DNA of 64,000 bases from Myxococcales bacterium (GTDB lineage: Bacteria > Myxococcota_A > Bradymonadia > UBA7976 > UBA1532): assembly GCA_020633465.1 (NCBI GenBank), contig JACKDN010000006.1:1-64000 (forward strand), in the 5' to 3' direction. The notes under the pieces were generated by a model. The model made no database searches. It worked only from the letters and a program-made list of their open reading frames with translations, and was not told where the DNA came from. Of this stretch, positions 20,164-29,332 are shown one piece after another (the stretch's first letter is position 1; each line of letters begins with the position of its first letter). The position numbers and the translations under genes are program-made.

Positions 20164-20577
20164 ATGGCGCCGATGCGTACCCTGCTGCTGCTCTGCCTGA
20201 TCGCCGCGCCCGCCCTCGCCGCCCCGGCGAAGGGCCCGCCGCCCGAGGTCGTCGAGGCGACGCTCGCGCGCGCCGAGCTCGACGCCGTCCTCGAGCGGGG
20301 CCCCCAGCGCTTCATCGCCTCGATCCGCGTGCGCCCGCACCTCGACGGGGGCCGCTTCCTCGGCTTCCAGCTGGTGGGGCTGACCCCCGAGGCGCCCTTC
20401 GTCAACAGCCCGCACATCCGCCCCGGCGACGTCGTGCTGGCCGTCAACCGCGAGCCGATCGAGCGCCCCGAGCAGTTCATGCGGGCCTGGGAGCTGCTCG
20501 CCCGCGCCGACGCCCTCGAGGTGCTGGTGCTGCGGGCCGGCCGGCGGGTGCTGTACCGATGGACGCTGAAGCCCTGA
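20164..20577 (+). CDS. secreted PDZ protein, GspC-like C-terminal domain
   Basis: A protein of about 137 residues (134 if the ATG at 20173 is used) with a signal peptide (MRTLLLLCLIAAPALAAP). The remainder resembles the C-terminal PDZ region of type II secretion protein GspC: FIASIRVRPHLDGGRFLGFQL, SPHIRPGDVVLAVNREPIERPEQF and ADALEVLVLRAGRRVLYRW. It lacks the cytosolic and membrane parts of a full GspC and no other gsp genes are near. It may act as a periplasmic adaptor. It begins one base after the crotonase-kinase stop and overlaps the next gene by 19 bases. Confidence 0.72.
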   Translation: MAPMRTLLLLCLIAAPALAAPAKGPPPEVVEATLARAELDAVLERGPQRFIASIRVRPHLDGGRFLGFQLVGLTPEAPFVNSPHIRPGDVVLAVNREPIERPEQFMRAWELLARADALEVLVLRAGRRVLYRWTLKP

Positions 20578-21248
20578 TCCCGCCCGACGCGCCGCGCGCC
20601 CGCGGCGCACACGGCGTGTGGGTGGTGGCCGCCGCGGTGGCCGCGCACGTCGCGCTGGTGGTCGATCCCCTCGCCCGCGCCGAGCGCGCGCCCCCCAGCC
20701 TGGCCTGGATGCTCGCCGCCGTCGGGCCGGGCCTGCTGACCCTGGGCCTCGCGCGGCGCAGCCCCTGGGCGCTGCTCCTGGGCGTCCCCCTCGGCTGGGC
20801 CCTGCCCAGCTACGTCGTCGTGCCGCGCCTGCAGGTCGAGGCGGGCAACGCGGTGGCCCTGCTGGCCATCGGCGCCTACCTGGCCACCGCCCTGCAGTGG
20901 CTGCGCGTCGGCCCCGCCGCGACCGCCGTCCCCTGGCGCGCGCTGAACGGCGGCGCGGCCCGCCCGCGCCCGGATCCTCAGCCCTGGCTGGCGGCCGCGG
21001 TCGTCGCGGGGCCCGCGATCGGCGTCGCCCTCTGGCCGCCCGTCGCCTACGAGGCCGCCGCCGGCTTCCCCTCGCAGCCGGGCCGCGCGCTGGTGGGCCT
21101 GGGCCTTTTGGGCACGCTGGTCGGCCTGGCGATGGCCACCGACCTGGCGCGCAACCGCCCGCCCCTGCGCGGCGACCGGCGGCGGGCGGTGGGCTGGGCC
21201 TTGGCGGCGGCGGGCTTCGTGGCGGCCTGGGCCGCGGTGGGGGGCTGA
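20559..21248 (+). CDS. polytopic membrane protein, unknown function
   Basis: A 229-residue integral membrane protein with about six hydrophobic segments (for example VWVVAAAVAAHVALVV, LAWMLAAVGPGLLTLGLA, ALLLGVPLGWALP, LAAAVVAGPAIGVALW, AVGWALAAAGFVAAW). I recognise no family. Its start overlaps the PDZ gene and its stop is one base from the next gene, so it belongs to the run from 17.7 to 22.4 kb. Confidence 0.65.
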   Translation: MDAEALIPPDAPRARGAHGVWVVAAAVAAHVALVVDPLARAERAPPSLAWMLAAVGPGLLTLGLARRSPWALLLGVPLGWALPSYVVVPRLQVEAGNAVALLAIGAYLATALQWLRVGPAATAVPWRALNGGAARPRPDPQPWLAAAVVAGPAIGVALWPPVAYEAAAGFPSQPGRALVGLGLLGTLVGLAMATDLARNRPPLRGDRRRAVGWALAAAGFVAAWAAVGG

Positions 21249-21249
21249 G

Positions 21250-21471
21250 ATGCTGCGCGCGCTGGGTGTCGCCGGCCTGCTGGCCACCGTGCCGCTGATG
21301 CTGCTGGCCCTGCGCGCGCTGGCCGGGCGCGATTACGTCGGGGGCGCGCTGGTGGTGTTCGCCGCCGCCGCGGTGGGCCACCTGGGCCTCGAGCTGGTGG
21401 CGCTCGACGCCGAGCCCGCGCCGGCGCCGCCGACGGACGACGAGGACGACGACGAGGAGGTGCCGCGATGA
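21250..21471 (+). CDS. small membrane protein with acidic tail
   Basis: A 73-residue protein with two hydrophobic helices (LGVAGLLATVPLMLLAL and GALVVFAAAAVGHLGLELVAL) and a Pro/Asp/Glu-rich C terminus (TDDEDDDEEVPR). It is one base after the upstream stop and its own stop overlaps the next start by four bases, which supports it being a real gene. Function unknown. Confidence 0.6.
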   Translation: MLRALGVAGLLATVPLMLLALRALAGRDYVGGALVVFAAAAVGHLGLELVALDAEPAPAPPTDDEDDDEEVPR

Positions 21472-22388
21472 GCCCGGGCGTGCTGCTGGCGCTGCTGCTG
21501 CTGGCCTGGCCCCTCGCGCCGGACACGCCCGACGACCACGTCGTGGCGCGCGCGACCGGCCCCGACGGCGCGCCCATCACCATCACCGCCGAGCGCCTGC
21601 GGGCCTACGCGGCGGGGCGCGAGGGCGAGGATCCCCGCAAGCTGGTGCAGGATCTGGTCGACTTCGAGCTGTTGGCCGGCGCCGCCGCCCGGGCGGGCTA
21701 CGCCGACGATCCCGTCGTGAAGGAGGCCACGCGACCCGCGCTGGTGCTGCGGTACCTGAGCCTCGACTTCGAGCCCACCTGGGTGGCCGAGACCCTGCCC
21801 GAGGATCTGGTGCGCACGTCCTACGAGCGCAACAAGGGCTTCTTCGTGCGCCCGCCCCTGCGCCGCGCCGACCACATCATCGTCAACGAGGGCCGGGGGC
21901 AGCGATCCGAGTCGCCCGCGCTGGACGCCGCGGCGGCCACGCTGGCCGAGCGCATCTATCGGGATCTGAAGGCGAACCCGCCCGCCGACGCCGAGGCCTT
22001 CCGCGCGCGCGCCGACACCTACGAGGGGTGGGCGACGAAGGTGGGGCTGCACGCGCGCGCCGAGGCCCTGGGCCTGTTCGCGCGCAAGGGTCGCTACGAT
22101 CAGAAGTTCACCGCGCAGGTCTTCGAGGTCGAAGAGCCCGGCACCATCATGGCGCCCTTCGACACGCCCTACGGGCATCACGTCGTGCGGGTGGACGCGG
22201 TCGAGCCGGCGCGCAACGTGACCTTCGAAGAGGCGCAGGCCGAGCTGCGGCCGAAGATCGTGGGCGAGGTGCGCACGCTGAAGCTGCGCGAGCTGACCGA
22301 TCGGCTGGCGCGCACGTACCGCGCGGTGCTGAACCCGGAGCCCCTCGAGCAGCTCGCCGAGCGGCGGGGGCTGGACGAGGGGCCGTAG
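21468..22388 (+). CDS. PpiC/SurA-type peptidyl-prolyl isomerase
   Basis: A 306-residue secreted protein of the parvulin foldase group. A signal peptide (MSPGVLLALLLLAWPLA) is followed by a helical chaperone-like region (LVQDLVDFELLAGAAARAG) and a rotamase domain: RRADHIIVNEG, AERIYRDLKANPPADAEAFRARA, VFEVEEPGTIMAPFDTPYG, HHVVRVDAVEPA. A C-terminal helix (FEEAQAELRPKIVGEVRTLK) matches the SurA architecture. It is expected to help fold outer-membrane or lipoproteins in the periplasm. It overlaps the small membrane protein gene by four bases. Confidence 0.88.
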   Translation: MSPGVLLALLLLAWPLAPDTPDDHVVARATGPDGAPITITAERLRAYAAGREGEDPRKLVQDLVDFELLAGAAARAGYADDPVVKEATRPALVLRYLSLDFEPTWVAETLPEDLVRTSYERNKGFFVRPPLRRADHIIVNEGRGQRSESPALDAAAATLAERIYRDLKANPPADAEAFRARADTYEGWATKVGLHARAEALGLFARKGRYDQKFTAQVFEVEEPGTIMAPFDTPYGHHVVRVDAVEPARNVTFEEAQAELRPKIVGEVRTLKLRELTDRLARTYRAVLNPEPLEQLAERRGLDEGP

Positions 22389-22531
22389 GGCGGGCCGACC
22401 ACGACCACGACGACGGCCACGATCCGAAGCGCGGACGCGCACCGACCGCTGCGGGGGGCAGGCGCGCGCCCCCGCCGCTCTGCTACACTCGCCGCGTCCT
22501 GACTCAGCGAGCCTTCCGAGGAGACGACGTC

Positions 22532-24154
22532 GTGCTGGGACGCGCACTCTTTGCCTTCACCGCCGTCGCGCTCGCGGCCGGCCCGGCCGCCGCGGTCGAC
22601 GCGATCACCGGCGCCTCGAAGCGCGAGCAGATGGCGCCCAACCCCGAGGCCGCCGTCTGGATCAACGGGCGCGGCTTCGAGGCCGGATCGACCGTCGCCA
22701 TCTCGGGCGACGGCATCGCCGAGCGCCAGCCTCCGCTGGTGGTGCAGTCCGAGGATCGCACGGACGGCGGGCGCACCGACGGCATCGCCTACTACTTCGT
22801 GCTCGACGCGAACGCCACGCCGGGGCCGCGCGACATCACCATCACCGCCCCCGATGGCCGCTCGCTGACCGCCTTCAACGCCATCGAGGTCGTCGGCGGG
22901 GGCCAGCCGCCGCCCCCGCCCCCGATGGACGCGGCCGTGCAGCCGCCCCCGCCCGGGGTCGACGCGGGCGCGCCCCCCGCCAACCCGAACGACCCGCCCC
23001 CGGCCCAGCCGGGCCGCGTGGACGTCGTCTCGCGGGCCAGCCCCGGCTACGGCGCGCAGGGCGAGCAGGTCAACCTGTGGATCGTCGGCCGCTCGTTCAC
23101 CCCGGGCCTGACGGTCACCTTCAGCGCCGCCGGCCTCGGCCCGGCCGAGGTGGACGGCGCGCCCCTGCCCATCGAGGTCGTGCGCAACGCCGAGAGCGAG
23201 AACGGGCAGGCCGACGGCATCCAGTACTACCTGCGCATCCCCAGCGAGGCGCCCATCGGCCTCGTCGACATCACGGTCGCCAACCCCGACGGCTCGCGCG
23301 CGACCGGCGCCGGCCTGTTCGAGGTGCTGGCCCCCGGCGCCCTGCCCGCGCCGCGGCCCGGCGACGGCGACGTCGACGGCATCACCGGCGCCTCGCCCCG
23401 CGCGATGCGCGCCGGCCGCAACGTCTCGCTGTGGATCTGGGGCGACGGCTTCGACACCGGCGCGACGGTCAGCTTCTCGAACCCCGGCATCCGATCCTAC
23501 GCCGAGCCCGAGGTCGTGAAGGTCAGCCAGAGCCACCCGGGCTTCTCGGGCATCCGCAACTTCCTCGTCGTCGAGCCGACCGCGACGCCGGGCCCGGTGA
23601 CCATCACGGTGACCAACCCCAACGGCACCACGGCCCAGGCGGACGCCCTGCTGACGCTGGTGGACGCCAACGCGCCCATCGGCGATCCGGGCGGCGGCGC
23701 GACCGGCGACGGCGGCCCCTGCCCCGACGAGACGACCACCATCGAGTCGGTGCTGCGCGTCGAGCCGGACAAGCTGCGCCGCGGCGAGACGGTGGCCCTG
23801 CGCATCGTCGGCCGCGCCTTCGCCTGCGGCGCCAACATCGTCATCCCGGGCGGCGGCTTGCGCGCGCTCGACGCGCCGCGCCTCGAGCGCGACCCCCTCG
23901 ATCCCTTCACCACCACGCTGGTGTGGACCCTCGAGGTGCAGGCGGACGCAGCGCCGGGGGCCCGCGACGTGACCGTCATCAACCCCAACAACACCTCGAA
24001 GACGCTGCCCGCGGCGTTCCAGATCACCGCGGGCGGCGACGACGACGACGACACCACCAGCGCCTGCCGCGCCACGCCCGGGCGCGCGTCGGGCGGCGCC
24101 GCCGGCCTGCTGCTGGCCGTCCTGCTGCTGGGCCTGCGGCGGAGGCGGCGCTGA
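22532..24154 (+). CDS. surface protein with IPT/TIG-like repeats and MYXO-CTERM-like tail
   Basis: A 540-residue secreted protein. The GTG start at 22532 has GAGGAG 8 bases upstream and gives a signal peptide (LGRALFAFTAVALAAGPAAA). Four Ig-like IPT/TIG-type repeats follow, each with an early VxLWI-type strand and an ending such as TPGPRDITITAPDG, IGLVDITVANPDG, TPGPVTITVTNPNG or APGARDVTVINPNN. Pro/Gly-rich linkers separate them. The C terminus, SACRATPGRASGGAAGLL then a hydrophobic helix and RRRRR, fits the MYXO-CTERM sorting signal, including the key Cys. It is probably processed and anchored at the cell surface. Confidence 0.82.
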   Translation: MLGRALFAFTAVALAAGPAAAVDAITGASKREQMAPNPEAAVWINGRGFEAGSTVAISGDGIAERQPPLVVQSEDRTDGGRTDGIAYYFVLDANATPGPRDITITAPDGRSLTAFNAIEVVGGGQPPPPPPMDAAVQPPPPGVDAGAPPANPNDPPPAQPGRVDVVSRASPGYGAQGEQVNLWIVGRSFTPGLTVTFSAAGLGPAEVDGAPLPIEVVRNAESENGQADGIQYYLRIPSEAPIGLVDITVANPDGSRATGAGLFEVLAPGALPAPRPGDGDVDGITGASPRAMRAGRNVSLWIWGDGFDTGATVSFSNPGIRSYAEPEVVKVSQSHPGFSGIRNFLVVEPTATPGPVTITVTNPNGTTAQADALLTLVDANAPIGDPGGGATGDGGPCPDETTTIESVLRVEPDKLRRGETVALRIVGRAFACGANIVIPGGGLRALDAPRLERDPLDPFTTTLVWTLEVQADAAPGARDVTVINPNNTSKTLPAAFQITAGGDDDDDTTSACRATPGRASGGAAGLLLAVLLLGLRRRRR

Positions 24155-25890
24155 CCGCGCGTCCCGGGCCGCGCGCCTCCGCGGCCCGCCTGCTGCTGCT
24201 CGCGACGCTGGCCGGCTGCGGCGGCCGCCCCCCCCCCGGCCGCCCCCTCGACTTCGGCGTCGTGCCCGATCCCGCCGTCGTCCTGATCCTGCGACCGGCC
24301 GAGCTGGCCGCCCACCTCGACGCCCTCGACCGCCGCCTGGGGCCGGGCGCCGACGCCCTCAGGCCCCTGGGCGCCGCGTGGACGCGCGCGCGCCAGACGG
24401 TCGAGGACGCCCTCGCCGATCTGCTCGAGGGCCGGGGCGCCGCGCCCGGCCTGCTGGCGCGCTGGGGCGTCGATCCCGACCAGCCCCTCGTCCTCAGCGT
24501 CGGCGCCCCTGATGGGCCGGCCCCTGGGCCGCGCGCTGCTGGCGGCCCTGCGCGGCGACGCACCGCCCGCCCCCGCGGCCGTCACCTGGCGCGGCCGCGT
24601 CAGCTTCCGGGTCGACGACGCGTCCCAGGTGCGGCGCTGGGCCGAGGCCGCGGGCGCGCGGCTGGGCCTCGAGGCGCGGCCCCGCCCGATCCAGCGTCGC
24701 CTGGCTGGGCGCGTCCCCGTCACCGGCGCCCGCCTGCTGCTGCGCGTCGAGGCCGATCGCGGCGCCCTCGACTGGATCGCGCCGCCGGCCCGGCCGGACG
24801 CGCCCGCGGCCGCCCTGCTGCACGACAGCGCCCGCCGCGCCGCGGCGCCCCTGGCCGGCGACGCCCCGCTGCGGCTGGTGATCTCACCGGCCGGCGTCGC
24901 CGCGCTCGAGACCGCCCTCGACGCCGCGCCCCGCCCTGGCCCGCGCCGCCGATCTCGCCCCGGGCAGCCGCGCGCCCCTGCTGACCGCCGCCGCCGAGGT
25001 GACCGCGGCCTGCGGCGCGCGCTGGGCCGAGGTGGCGCGCCTGGCCGACGCCGTCGTCGTCGACCTGCGCCTGCCCGACGGCCGGCCGCGCCTCACGCTC
25101 GAGGCCGCGCTCACCCGCGCCGGCGAGGCCGCCTGGACCGCGGCCCAGCGCGGGCTGCCCCCTGCGCGATCTCGAGGGCGTCCCGCTGGGCCTGGCGCTG
25201 GGCCTCGACGGCGCCCGGTTCGCGCCCGACGACGGCCCCGCCTGGGCCGACGACGTCGCGCGCTGCCGCGCCAGCCACCCCATCGTCGTCGCCGCGCTGT
25301 CCCTGCCGCTGCTGCCCGCCTTCGCCGCCCCGCGCACCTGCCGGTGCCGGCCCCGCCGGGCGGCTTCCCCGCCCGGTCGACGGCCTGGCGTCGCTGCTGT
25401 GGGCTTCGCGCCCGGCCCCGAGCCCGTGCCGCTGGTGGCCGGCGTCGTCACCCTGCCCGGCGCGCCGCCCGACGCGCCCCGGCCTTCGCCGCCCTCGCCG
25501 AGCCCCTGCCCACGGCGCTCGGCGCGGGGTGGCGCCGCCCCGGCCCGGTGCCGGTCGAGCTGGCCCGCGGGCCCCGCCCGGCGGCGGCGGCGGCGCGGTC
25601 ATCTACGCGCTGGGCGCGGGGGCGTCGATCGCCTGACGCCGCGCCTGGCCCCGGCCGGCGCCGACGACCGCTTCGTGCTGCTGCGCCTCGACGCCGCCGC
25701 GCTGGCCACCGATCTGGCCGATCTGGGCGCCCGCTCGCCCGAGCAGGCCGCGCTGGCGGCGGTCGGCGAGCGCCTCGGGACGGTGCGCGTCGAGGGCACG
25801 CGGGCCGGTCGCGCCCTGCGCCTGCGCCTCGCCCCGGAGCCGCCGCCGACCCCGCCCGCCGAACTTGATCGACCACCCCCGGCGCAGTAG
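24151..25890 (+). pseudogene. lipoprotein gene broken by many frameshifts
   Basis: Coding sequence for one protein continues across this stretch but jumps among all three frames at least seven times. It starts with a lipoprotein leader (LLLLATLAGCGG) after a CTG at 24151 that overlaps the previous stop as CTGA and has GGAGG 5 bases upstream. Convincing pieces include VPDPAVVLILRPAELAAHLDAL (first 20 residues of that segment are enough to see it), WRGRVSFRVDDASQVRRWAE, PLRLVISPAGVAALE, EGVPLGLALGLDGARFAPDD and, at the end, DRFVLLRLDAAALATDLADL. Breaks fall near C or G runs (for example around 24505, 24945, 25160, 25340, 25480, 25580, 25625). Either a decaying gene or an error-dense assembly patch. 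Confidence 0.6.
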
Positions 25891-25924
25891 CGTCGACTGT
25901 CCACCCGCCCCGAACGGAGCGTCG

Positions 25925-27863
25925 ATGGCCCCGCCTCAGACCTCGTCCGCCCGCGTCGTCCAGGACGCCCGCCTGCTGCTCGACACCATCCGCGGCGAGC
26001 TGGCCGACGGCCGCCAGCCCTACGCCAGCGACGTGCGGCGCATCATCGAGCGCGGCCTGGCGCTGCGCTTCGCCGAGTACGTCCAGTTCCTCGAGCGCTA
26101 CGGCTTCGTCACCCTGGATCGCAAGTCCGACCTCTTGACCATCAGCCGCGCCGGCCACGAGGTGGCCGACGGCCACGAGGCGCGGCTGCTGGGCCTCGAG
26201 GCCGACGCGCGCTATCACTTCGGCGACAAGCTGGCCCAGATCGACACCGAGGCCCCCACCATCGACGTGCAGGGCACCAAGCTCGACGGGCGCTACGTGC
26301 GCTACGAGATGCTGGGCAAGGGCGGGCTGGGCACGGTCAGCCGCGGCCGGCAGCTGGCCACCGACCGCGCGGTGGCGCTGAAGGTGCTGGACAACGTCTT
26401 CGAGCTGTTCACGCCCGACCAGCACGACGAGATCGTGCGGCGGCTCGAGCTGGCGGTGCGCGAGCACGCGCGGCTGGTCAGCCCCTTCATCATCCAGGTG
26501 CTGGACCAGAACCCGCGCCACGATCCGCCCTACTACGCGATGGAGCTGGCGCCGGGCGGCAGCCTGCGGGCGCTGCTGGACCAGGGGCCGCTGCCGCCGG
26601 TCGTCGCGCTGCGCTACTTCATCCAGATCGCCCTCGGCCTGAAGGCCGCGCACGGCGAGGGGGTGCTGCACCGCGACCTGAAGCCGGAGAACGTGCTGCT
26701 GGACGCCAGCGGCAACGTGAAGCTGTGCGACTTCGGGGTGACGCGCATCGCCGAGCGCGACGGCGACACCGTGCGGCAGGCCTACGTCGGCTTCGGCTCG
26801 GTGGGCTACATGGCGCCCGAGCTGTTCCGCGCGCCCCAGACGGCCGGGCCCAGCGCCGACGTCTACGCCCTGGGCATCCTGCTGTACGAGATGCTGACCG
26901 GCGAGCTGCCCGGGCGCCGGTCGCCCATGCCCAGCGAGGTGGTCGAGGGGGTGCCGGCCGATCTCGACGACGTCTTCGACCAGATGACGCAGGACGTGCC
27001 CGAGCGCCGGCCGCAGTCGGTGGACGACGTGCTGACGCGGGTGTGGACCTCGACGGCCATCTGCGCGCTGCTCGACGCGCGCCAGGCGCCCTGCTTCGTC
27101 GAGCCGCCGGTGGCGCTGCCCGGGCTGGACGCGCTGGGGCCGCCCCCGACGCTGGCCGCGGCCGCAGAGCCGCCGCGGCCCGCCGCGCGCGAGCCGGCGG
27201 CCGCCTGGACGCCCGCCGCGCCGACGCCCGCCGCGCCGACCGAGACCGCCGCCGCGCCCGAGCCGGCGGCCGCGCCCGAGCCGACGCCGGCCCCCCGCGC
27301 CTCGGCCGGCCGCCGCGGCGCCGGAGCCGGCCCCCGCGCCTCAGCCGACGCCGGCGGCCGCCGCGCCGCAGCCGGCCCCGGCCCCCGACGTCACCGCCGA
27401 GCGCCCGCGCCCGTCGGCGCCCTTCCCCCGGCCCACGGTGTCGAAGCCGCCCGCCCCGCTGCAGCCCTTCAAGCTGCAGCCCGACGTCGCCGCCCCGGCC
27501 GAGACGCCGGCGCCCATCGCGCCCGCCTTCCCCGACGCCGAGGACGGCGCCACCCGCGAGCAGCGCAGCCCCGGCCGCGGCCGCCCGGTCGCCCAGGCGG
27601 TGCCGGTCGCGCCGCCGCCCACCACCCACGACGAGGCGCCCGACGACTCGATCGTCGATCCGCCCGATCCCACGCTCTTCACCGAGGGCGAGGGCGCCGG
27701 TGATCGCTTCGCGGAGCACTCGATCGAGGAGATCGATCTCGTCGACGTCGAGGAGCTGATGACCGACGGCGAGGCCCGCCGCTTCGGCACCGACGTGCAC
27801 GACGAGCGGGGCAGCAAGGCCGACGCCATCGACGAGAAGCTCGACCGCCTGCGCGGCCGCTGA
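25925..27863 (+). CDS. Ser/Thr protein kinase with N-terminal helical domain (one frameshift)
   Basis: About 645 residues after correcting one shift. Residues 1-100 form a helical, winged-helix-like domain. A Hanks-type kinase follows: Gly-rich loop LGKGGLGTVSRG (about 128-139), VALKVL lysine (about 152), HRDLKPEN (about 249), DFGVTR (about 268) and YMAPELF. The C-terminal 200 residues are Pro/Ala-rich, then acidic (EEIDLVDVEELMTDGEARRF). The frame changes at a six-C run (27291-27296); removing one C joins PEPTPAPAPR to an uninterrupted Ala/Pro linker and the tail ending LDRLRGR. It lacks any membrane segment, so it is a cytosolic kinase. Confidence 0.85.
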
Positions 27864-27882
27864 TCCCACCGGCGCCGCGCCC

Positions 27883-28449
27883 TCAGGCCGCCGGCGCCTC
27901 GCCGCCCGGCGCCTCGGGCACCGTCCACACGTGGGCGCAGGCCGCGCACTCCAGCTCGTGGGGCGCGTCGGTCGGCGCGGTCTGCACGGATCCGCAGCGC
28001 GGGCACGGCGTCCCGTGGGCGCCGGGCGGCACCGCGGCGCCGGCGTGCTCGAGCACGTCGCCCAGCGGATCGGTGCCCACCAGCAGGCGCACGCCGAAGA
28101 AGATGCCCGCGACCAGGAAGAAGATGGTCTGCGCCAGCCACCACCCGTCGGCCAGCAGGTGCTCGACGAACAGGTCGACGTTGGGCGCCGGCGTGGTCTC
28201 GGCGAAGACGGTGTACTCGCCGATGGTGGTGGCCAAGAGGGTGCCGAAGATGATGACGCGCAGCTGCGCGTGGCTGCCGATGGCCCGGCCCGCCTTGGCC
28301 CCCAGGCCGCCGCAGACGCCCACGACGGCCGCGGCGACCGCCGTGCCGGCCGGCAGCACCGCCCGCACGAGCGCGTAGAGCACCCCGCCGATCAACAGGC
28401 CGGTCAGCGTGCCCAGCAGCGCGCGGAACCGCGGATCGACCTCGCTCAA
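27883..28449 (-). CDS. membrane protein with C-terminal zinc ribbon
   Basis: A 188-residue protein with three hydrophobic segments (LLGTLTGLLIGGVLYALV, AVAAAVVGVCGGLGA, TIFFLVAGIFFGVRLLV) and a C-terminal zinc-ribbon: CPRCG then CAAC 21 residues on. The start is TTG at 28449 overlapping the upstream stop (TTGA); an in-frame ATG far upstream would run through the PEGA gene. Function unknown; the ribbon may bind a protein or nucleic-acid partner on the cytosolic side. Confidence 0.68.
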   Translation of the reverse strand: MSEVDPRFRALLGTLTGLLIGGVLYALVRAVLPAGTAVAAAVVGVCGGLGAKAGRAIGSHAQLRVIIFGTLLATTIGEYTVFAETTPAPNVDLFVEHLLADGWWLAQTIFFLVAGIFFGVRLLVGTDPLGDVLEHAGAAVPPGAHGTPCPRCGSVQTAPTDAPHELECAACAHVWTVPEAPGGEAPAA

Positions 28450-29126
28450 CGGGTGGGCTCGAGGGTCACGATGTGCGGCGGATCGGGGGGCAGATCGTCG
28501 CCGCCGGCCACCAGGGCCACCGTCACGCCGGTGGCGACCACGGCCGCCGCGCCGGCCCACACCCACCAGTGCCCGTACCACGGCGTCGGGCCCACCTCCT
28601 CGGGCGGCGGCAGCGGCACCAGCGTCACGTCGAGGGGGTAGATCCGCCCGGCGTCGACCATCAGCTCGACCCGGTGCACCGCGTGGCCCGGGGCGCGCAG
28701 CTCGACCACGCGCTTGCCGGGCTCCAGCTCGCCCTCGTAGGGCACCGATCCCAGCGCGCGCCCGTCGACCACCACGGTCGCGTCCGGGGGCAGCGCCGTC
28801 GCGCGCAGCACGCCGGCCACCGGCAGCAGGTCGATCTCGAGCACCTTGTCCTTGCCGGCGGTGATGTTGAAGGTGTCGAGGTAGTCGGCGTGCCCGGCCA
28901 GCGTCACCTTGATGGTGTGGCGACCGGAGCGCAGGGCCAGGGGCAGGGCCATCGGCACCTCACCCACCAGCTGACCGTCCACCCACACCTGCGCCCCGGT
29001 GGTGCTCGACTGCACGAGGACGGTGCCGTTGCGCGCGGGGGCCTTCTTCTTGCGCCGTCGCGCGTCGGCGACGGCGGGCGCGAGCATGGCGAGGCACAAC
29101 AGGATCGCGAGCCCACGGATCAGCAT
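28446..29126 (-). CDS. PEGA-domain protein with C-terminal membrane segment
   Basis: A 226-residue envelope protein. The start at 29126 gives a signal peptide (MLIRGLAILLCLAMLAPAVA). Two PEGA-type beta units follow: GTVLVQSSTTGAQVWVDGQL with RSGRHTIKVTLAGHADYL, and GVLRATALPPDATVVVDGRA with ELEPGKRVVELRAPGH. A helix near the end (WVWAGAAAVVATGVTVALV) would anchor it. PEGA domains are common surface or periplasmic modules in Myxococcota. It overlaps the zinc-ribbon gene by four bases. Confidence 0.82.
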   Translation of the reverse strand: MLIRGLAILLCLAMLAPAVADARRRKKKAPARNGTVLVQSSTTGAQVWVDGQLVGEVPMALPLALRSGRHTIKVTLAGHADYLDTFNITAGKDKVLEIDLLPVAGVLRATALPPDATVVVDGRALGSVPYEGELEPGKRVVELRAPGHAVHRVELMVDAGRIYPLDVTLVPLPPPEEVGPTPWYGHWWVWAGAAAVVATGVTVALVAGGDDLPPDPPHIVTLEPTR

Positions 29127-29207
29127 CGGGCCAGCATACGGGCCCCTCGTTTCGCCGGTCAAACGCCCGTTGCGCGCCGCCGGGGGGCACCGTACCATCG
29201 CTGCGTC

Positions 29208-29233
29208 CGCGCCGACGCGAGGGCGTCGGCGCG
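29208..29233. repeat. 11-bp perfect inverted repeat upstream of the AsmA gene
   Basis: CGCGCCGACGC (29208-29218) and its exact reverse complement (29223-29233) are separated by GAGG. It sits in the 206-base interval between the divergent PEGA and AsmA genes, 100 bases before the latter. It could be an operator or a hairpin in the AsmA leader. Nothing else is evident in this interval. Confidence 0.5.
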
Positions 29234-29332
29234 CGCCGCGAGGGCCTTCGGGCCGACGCGGCGGTGGCGCCGAACCGACCCGGCGACGTCACCCCACGCG
29301 GCGCCCCCCCGCCGCCAGCCATGGGAGTTCCC

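Noticed and set aside
20137..20577. A type II secretion locus
   Set aside because: Only a GspC-like PDZ domain is present; no other gsp gene is in the window.
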